A stretch of 64,000 nucleotides of DNA from Gammaproteobacteria bacterium (GTDB lineage Bacteria > Pseudomonadota > Gammaproteobacteria > JABCZS01). Of the stretch, positions 62,013 through 64,000 are shown piece by piece. How positions within the stretch are numbered: the first letter of the stretch is position 1; the number at the start of each line of letters is the position of its first letter. The notes under the pieces are model-generated. The model searched no databases. It worked only from the letters and a program-made list of their open reading frames with translations, and had not been told where the DNA came from. Location of the stretch: contig JAJFKJ010000019.1 in assembly GCA_021773275.1 (NCBI GenBank), positions 54,615-118,614 on the forward strand, written 5' to 3'. The position numbers were made by a program, and so were the translations under genes.

Positions 62013-62837
62013 ATGAGCAAACATGATTTAAGCGAACTTTTGAAACTTCAAGGCCAGGTAACTGAATCTTCAGGCCGGACAGGTTCCATGCTATCTGTTG
62101 ACCAAAATTTTGTTAACGAATCCAGAAAAGCATTGTCTAATATAGATATAACAAATACGCTTGTGATCGTTAATACTGGGCATTCAATCCCTATCGGTTT
62201 ACTTTTTGTGGAACAGGGCTACTCTCTAGCTTGGTACCAAGATGTATCTAAGTTTGAAAAGCCATGTTTAGACCGACTTAGAGACCAGCTTAAAAGCTAT
62301 CCGCTTACAGAGCAAAAATCTTCCGGTGTCGATTCTATTCCAAACGTAATCCTTTTAGATGTTCACGAACCAATAAGCACAGAAAATTTTCCTTCATCTG
62401 AACAACTTTACAATGCTGGGATAAGAAAAATTGTTGAAATTGCAGAAATGCCCCCTGGAAAATATGAGGTTTACAAGGGAGACTTACTAGGTGCTTTCTA
62501 TACCGAATGCGAGTCTAAAGGGATATCAACGCAGCGTTTTGGCGTAGACAATAGAAATAGAGGTACTACATATTCTACCCAAGCCATGTCAGGTTTTTCT
62601 AACCGACAACTTATCTATCGCGATTCTAAAGTAGAAAGGCTCGGAGATGACTTTTTTGCGCAAAGCAAAGATGGTAAACGGTATATCTTTAATAATGGAG
62701 AGTATTACAAAATAGTAAATGACTTCCGGAAAGTCATGATCGAGGCTGAGCTTGAAGAATTTAGCAAAGCAATTGAAGAATTTAAGGGCAATGAAAAATC
62801 TTCTTCTGATAGGGTTAAACCTCCCAAGCCTAAGTAA
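62013..62837 (+). CDS. Orphan protein of the scar region
   Basis: I do not recognise this 274-residue soluble protein. The first half contains alternating strand-like stretches (NTLVIVNTGHSIPIGLLFVE, NVILLDVHEP) that suggest an alpha/beta fold. The C-terminal end is Glu-rich (EAELEEFSKAIEEFKGNEK), like the E-block signals of Dot/Icm substrates, and finishes basic without a CaaX box. No clear ribosome-binding site precedes the ATG. Confidence 0.72.
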   Translation: MSKHDLSELLKLQGQVTESSGRTGSMLSVDQNFVNESRKALSNIDITNTLVIVNTGHSIPIGLLFVEQGYSLAWYQDVSKFEKPCLDRLRDQLKSYPLTEQKSSGVDSIPNVILLDVHEPISTENFPSSEQLYNAGIRKIVEIAEMPPGKYEVYKGDLLGAFYTECESKGISTQRFGVDNRNRGTTYSTQAMSGFSNRQLIYRDSKVERLGDDFFAQSKDGKRYIFNNGEYYKIVNDFRKVMIEAELEEFSKAIEEFKGNEKSSSDRVKPPKPK

Positions 62838-62840
62838 TGA

Positions 62841-62906
62841 CTACCTCTTCGCCGCACTTTTGCTCCTTTCACAATCTAGTTCTGCCTGCTTCTCATTAAT
62901 GAAGAG
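62841..62906 (-). pseudogene. Decayed transposase-like C-terminal tail, copy 2
   Basis: Reads INEKQAELDCERSKSAAKR before a stop, matching copy 1 at 58754 in protein sequence with several synonymous base changes. Only the last ~20 codons remain. It begins four bases after the stop of the upstream orphan. Confidence 0.65.
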
Positions 62907-62930
62907 CAGGGGATAGCCCCCTTTGTAAAT

Positions 62931-62946
62931 GGCTTTGTTGCATAAA
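62931..62946. mobile_element. IS5/IS903-like terminal sequence
   Basis: GGCTTTGTTGCATAAA matches the start of IS903-type terminal repeats in most positions. A related GGCTTTGTACATAAAT opens repeat A at 57963. No transposase is nearby. Confidence 0.45.
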
Positions 62947-63026
62947 GCTAAATGCTTGAGATGATCTGGACTTCAGTCATGCAGGATAGTGTGTTACCCA
63001 GCCGCCAATCTCTTCTGACAAAGGGG

Positions 63027-63055
63027 TTGACTTATTATGCAAACCCAGGTACTAT
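63027..63055 (+). promoter_or_regulatory. Promoter of the CRLM-ending gene
   Basis: TTGACT (63027-63032), 17 bases, TACTAT (63050-63055), 22 bases before the ATG. CGGAG at 63068-63072 is the ribosome-binding site. Confidence 0.65.
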
Positions 63056-63077
63056 CTAGTTAAATAACGGAGTTACC

Positions 63078-63752
63078 ATGCAGCCCCCTATATATACAGA
63101 AAATCTAAATGTCCAAGAAGAACATAAGCCTATCTTAATGGGTGCGGGTGATTACAGCCCCTGCTCAGTTCCCAATCCTGAAAACAGCAAAGATATTCCC
63201 TCTCTAGTTGGGGTTTATCAATGTTTTGACTGTATTGGTATTGTTGGCTGGGACAAGACCACAAAAGCTACTTTTTTGTATCACATGAACGAGTTTGATG
63301 AACGCCGTATGACGTATGGAATTGCTGATTTTATAATTAAAATGCTTGAGCCTGAGCCCCAGGGAATTGACGACAGCTCACCCAAGGTAAGAACATTAAA
63401 ATTACATATGGAGCGCTTGGAGATGAAGTATTTTGACTACGATGGAGAAGTTAATAACCTTATTGACGCTATTAAAGACTTTAACCTGCTTGACAATACG
63501 CGTTTTACTTTAGTATCCAAGGACGACAGAAGTTTAGGGAAATTAACTACTTTCTTAACAGTAAATATTGGGCTGAAAGAAGATCAGCTTTCAGCTGATG
63601 TGCCACAGAATTTGCCAAATGTGAAATGGGCTCAATTAGTAATTAATCGCAATAATGGTGAAATTTGCAAAAACTTTACTTACAATCCAGATGATGGGAT
63701 TACATATTGTCAATCGGATTTATATCGAGAGACAATTTGTAGACTCATGTGA
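63078..63752 (+). CDS. Orphan protein with CheD/CNF-like Cys-His pattern and CaaX box (CRLM)
   Basis: A 224-residue soluble protein of no family I can assign firmly. Around residue 50 it reads DCIGIVGWDKTTKATFLYH: Cys52, Asp59 and His69 have the same spacing (C+7 Asp, C+17 His) as the deamidase CheD, whose fold is shared by cytotoxic necrotising factor toxins. The Thr six residues before the CheD Cys is Val here. The C-terminus is ETICRLM followed by TGA; CRLM fits a CaaX box with X=Met. Together this suggests a host-membrane-targeted glutamine deamidase, which is a hypothesis. Confidence 0.78.
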   Translation: MQPPIYTENLNVQEEHKPILMGAGDYSPCSVPNPENSKDIPSLVGVYQCFDCIGIVGWDKTTKATFLYHMNEFDERRMTYGIADFIIKMLEPEPQGIDDSSPKVRTLKLHMERLEMKYFDYDGEVNNLIDAIKDFNLLDNTRFTLVSKDDRSLGKLTTFLTVNIGLKEDQLSADVPQNLPNVKWAQLVINRNNGEICKNFTYNPDDGITYCQSDLYRETICRLM

Positions 63753-63851
63753 GTTGCCCTGCCAATGCGAGGGGCCACGCTAACTTGACTGTAGTATCAT
63801 TTGGATATACAAACTTGTAGCGACCTAGATGCTTGTAGTAAATGAATAGCC

Positions 63852-64000
63852 CCCTTTGTAAAGGGCTTTGTACATAAATGTGTGATGAGCTAGAATGAGA
63901 GCGCGAACGGTAGTGAGCGATCAGCTGAGTCTAGCCCTCCTGATCGCTCGCTTCCGCTCACGCTCTCTTATCTGATTCGTCATCAAACACTATCATTTTG
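63852..64000. repeat. Repeat A, copy 3 (cut by the window end)
   Basis: Starts CCCTTTGTAAAGGG and contains both inverted arms (63897-63924 and 63940-63967), nearly identical to copy 1. The window ends exactly where repeat B begins in copies 1 and 2. Confidence 0.85.

Overview
The window reads as a chromosomal segment of a gammaproteobacterium, most likely a Legionellales-type bacterium that lives inside eukaryotic cells. The basis is three tandem genes resembling the Lpg1974/Legionella major outer-membrane protein family, ordinary gammaproteobacterial housekeeping genes (LolCD, ComEC, ExbBD, CydAB, Dus, malic enzyme), and many orphan proteins with host-directed features: Fic domains, HAD, ankyrin-like and Sel1 segments, a PPxY motif and C-terminal CaaX boxes. 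Taxon and effector status are inferences; no secretion-system gene lies in the window. No rRNA, tRNA, CRISPR array or intact transposase was seen.

Layout. 0-8 kb: an orphan membrane protein, the lipoprotein exporter lolC/E-lolD, a PagL-like lipid A deacylase read on the opposite strand, comEC-exbB-exbD and dps. 8-12 kb: two unknown genes and an overlapping lexA-dinB SOS operon whose own promoter carries a GTTC-N7-GTTC direct repeat, then a glutathionyl-hydroquinone reductase. 12-26.7 kb: large orphan membrane proteins (one behind a near-consensus Fur box), a CIO-type cydAB operon with a 39-residue third subunit, a cNMP-binding patatin, a rhomboid, and two tandem SH3-NlpC/P60 enzymes. 26.8-34.5 kb: a RelE-type toxin-antitoxin pair behind a consensus promoter, marC-copper ATPase, DUF502, an MFS exporter, a yqjD/yqjE cluster and a four-hairpin repeat. 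34.5-45.5 kb: malic enzyme, brnTA, two unrelated Fic proteins, an esterase, a Sel1 protein, carbonic anhydrase and an orphan ending in CTMC. 45.5-57 kb: transporters, a cupin, flavoenzymes, a HAD-like orphan, dus, a LysR/OYE divergent pair, SulP and the OMP triplet.

57-64 kb is the most unusual region. Single orphan genes alternate with short recurring scars that look like insertion-sequence ends: a composite repeat A-B, IS-like termini, and two decayed copies of the same transposase-like C-terminal tail. Three of the encoded proteins end in textbook eukaryotic prenylation motifs (CCTM, CSIM, CRLM). One of these also has a PPPY motif, and another has the Cys-(17)-His spacing of CheD/CNF-type deamidases. 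I read this as an array of effector cassettes assembled among IS debris, with promoters next to the scars and the last repeat copy running off the window end.
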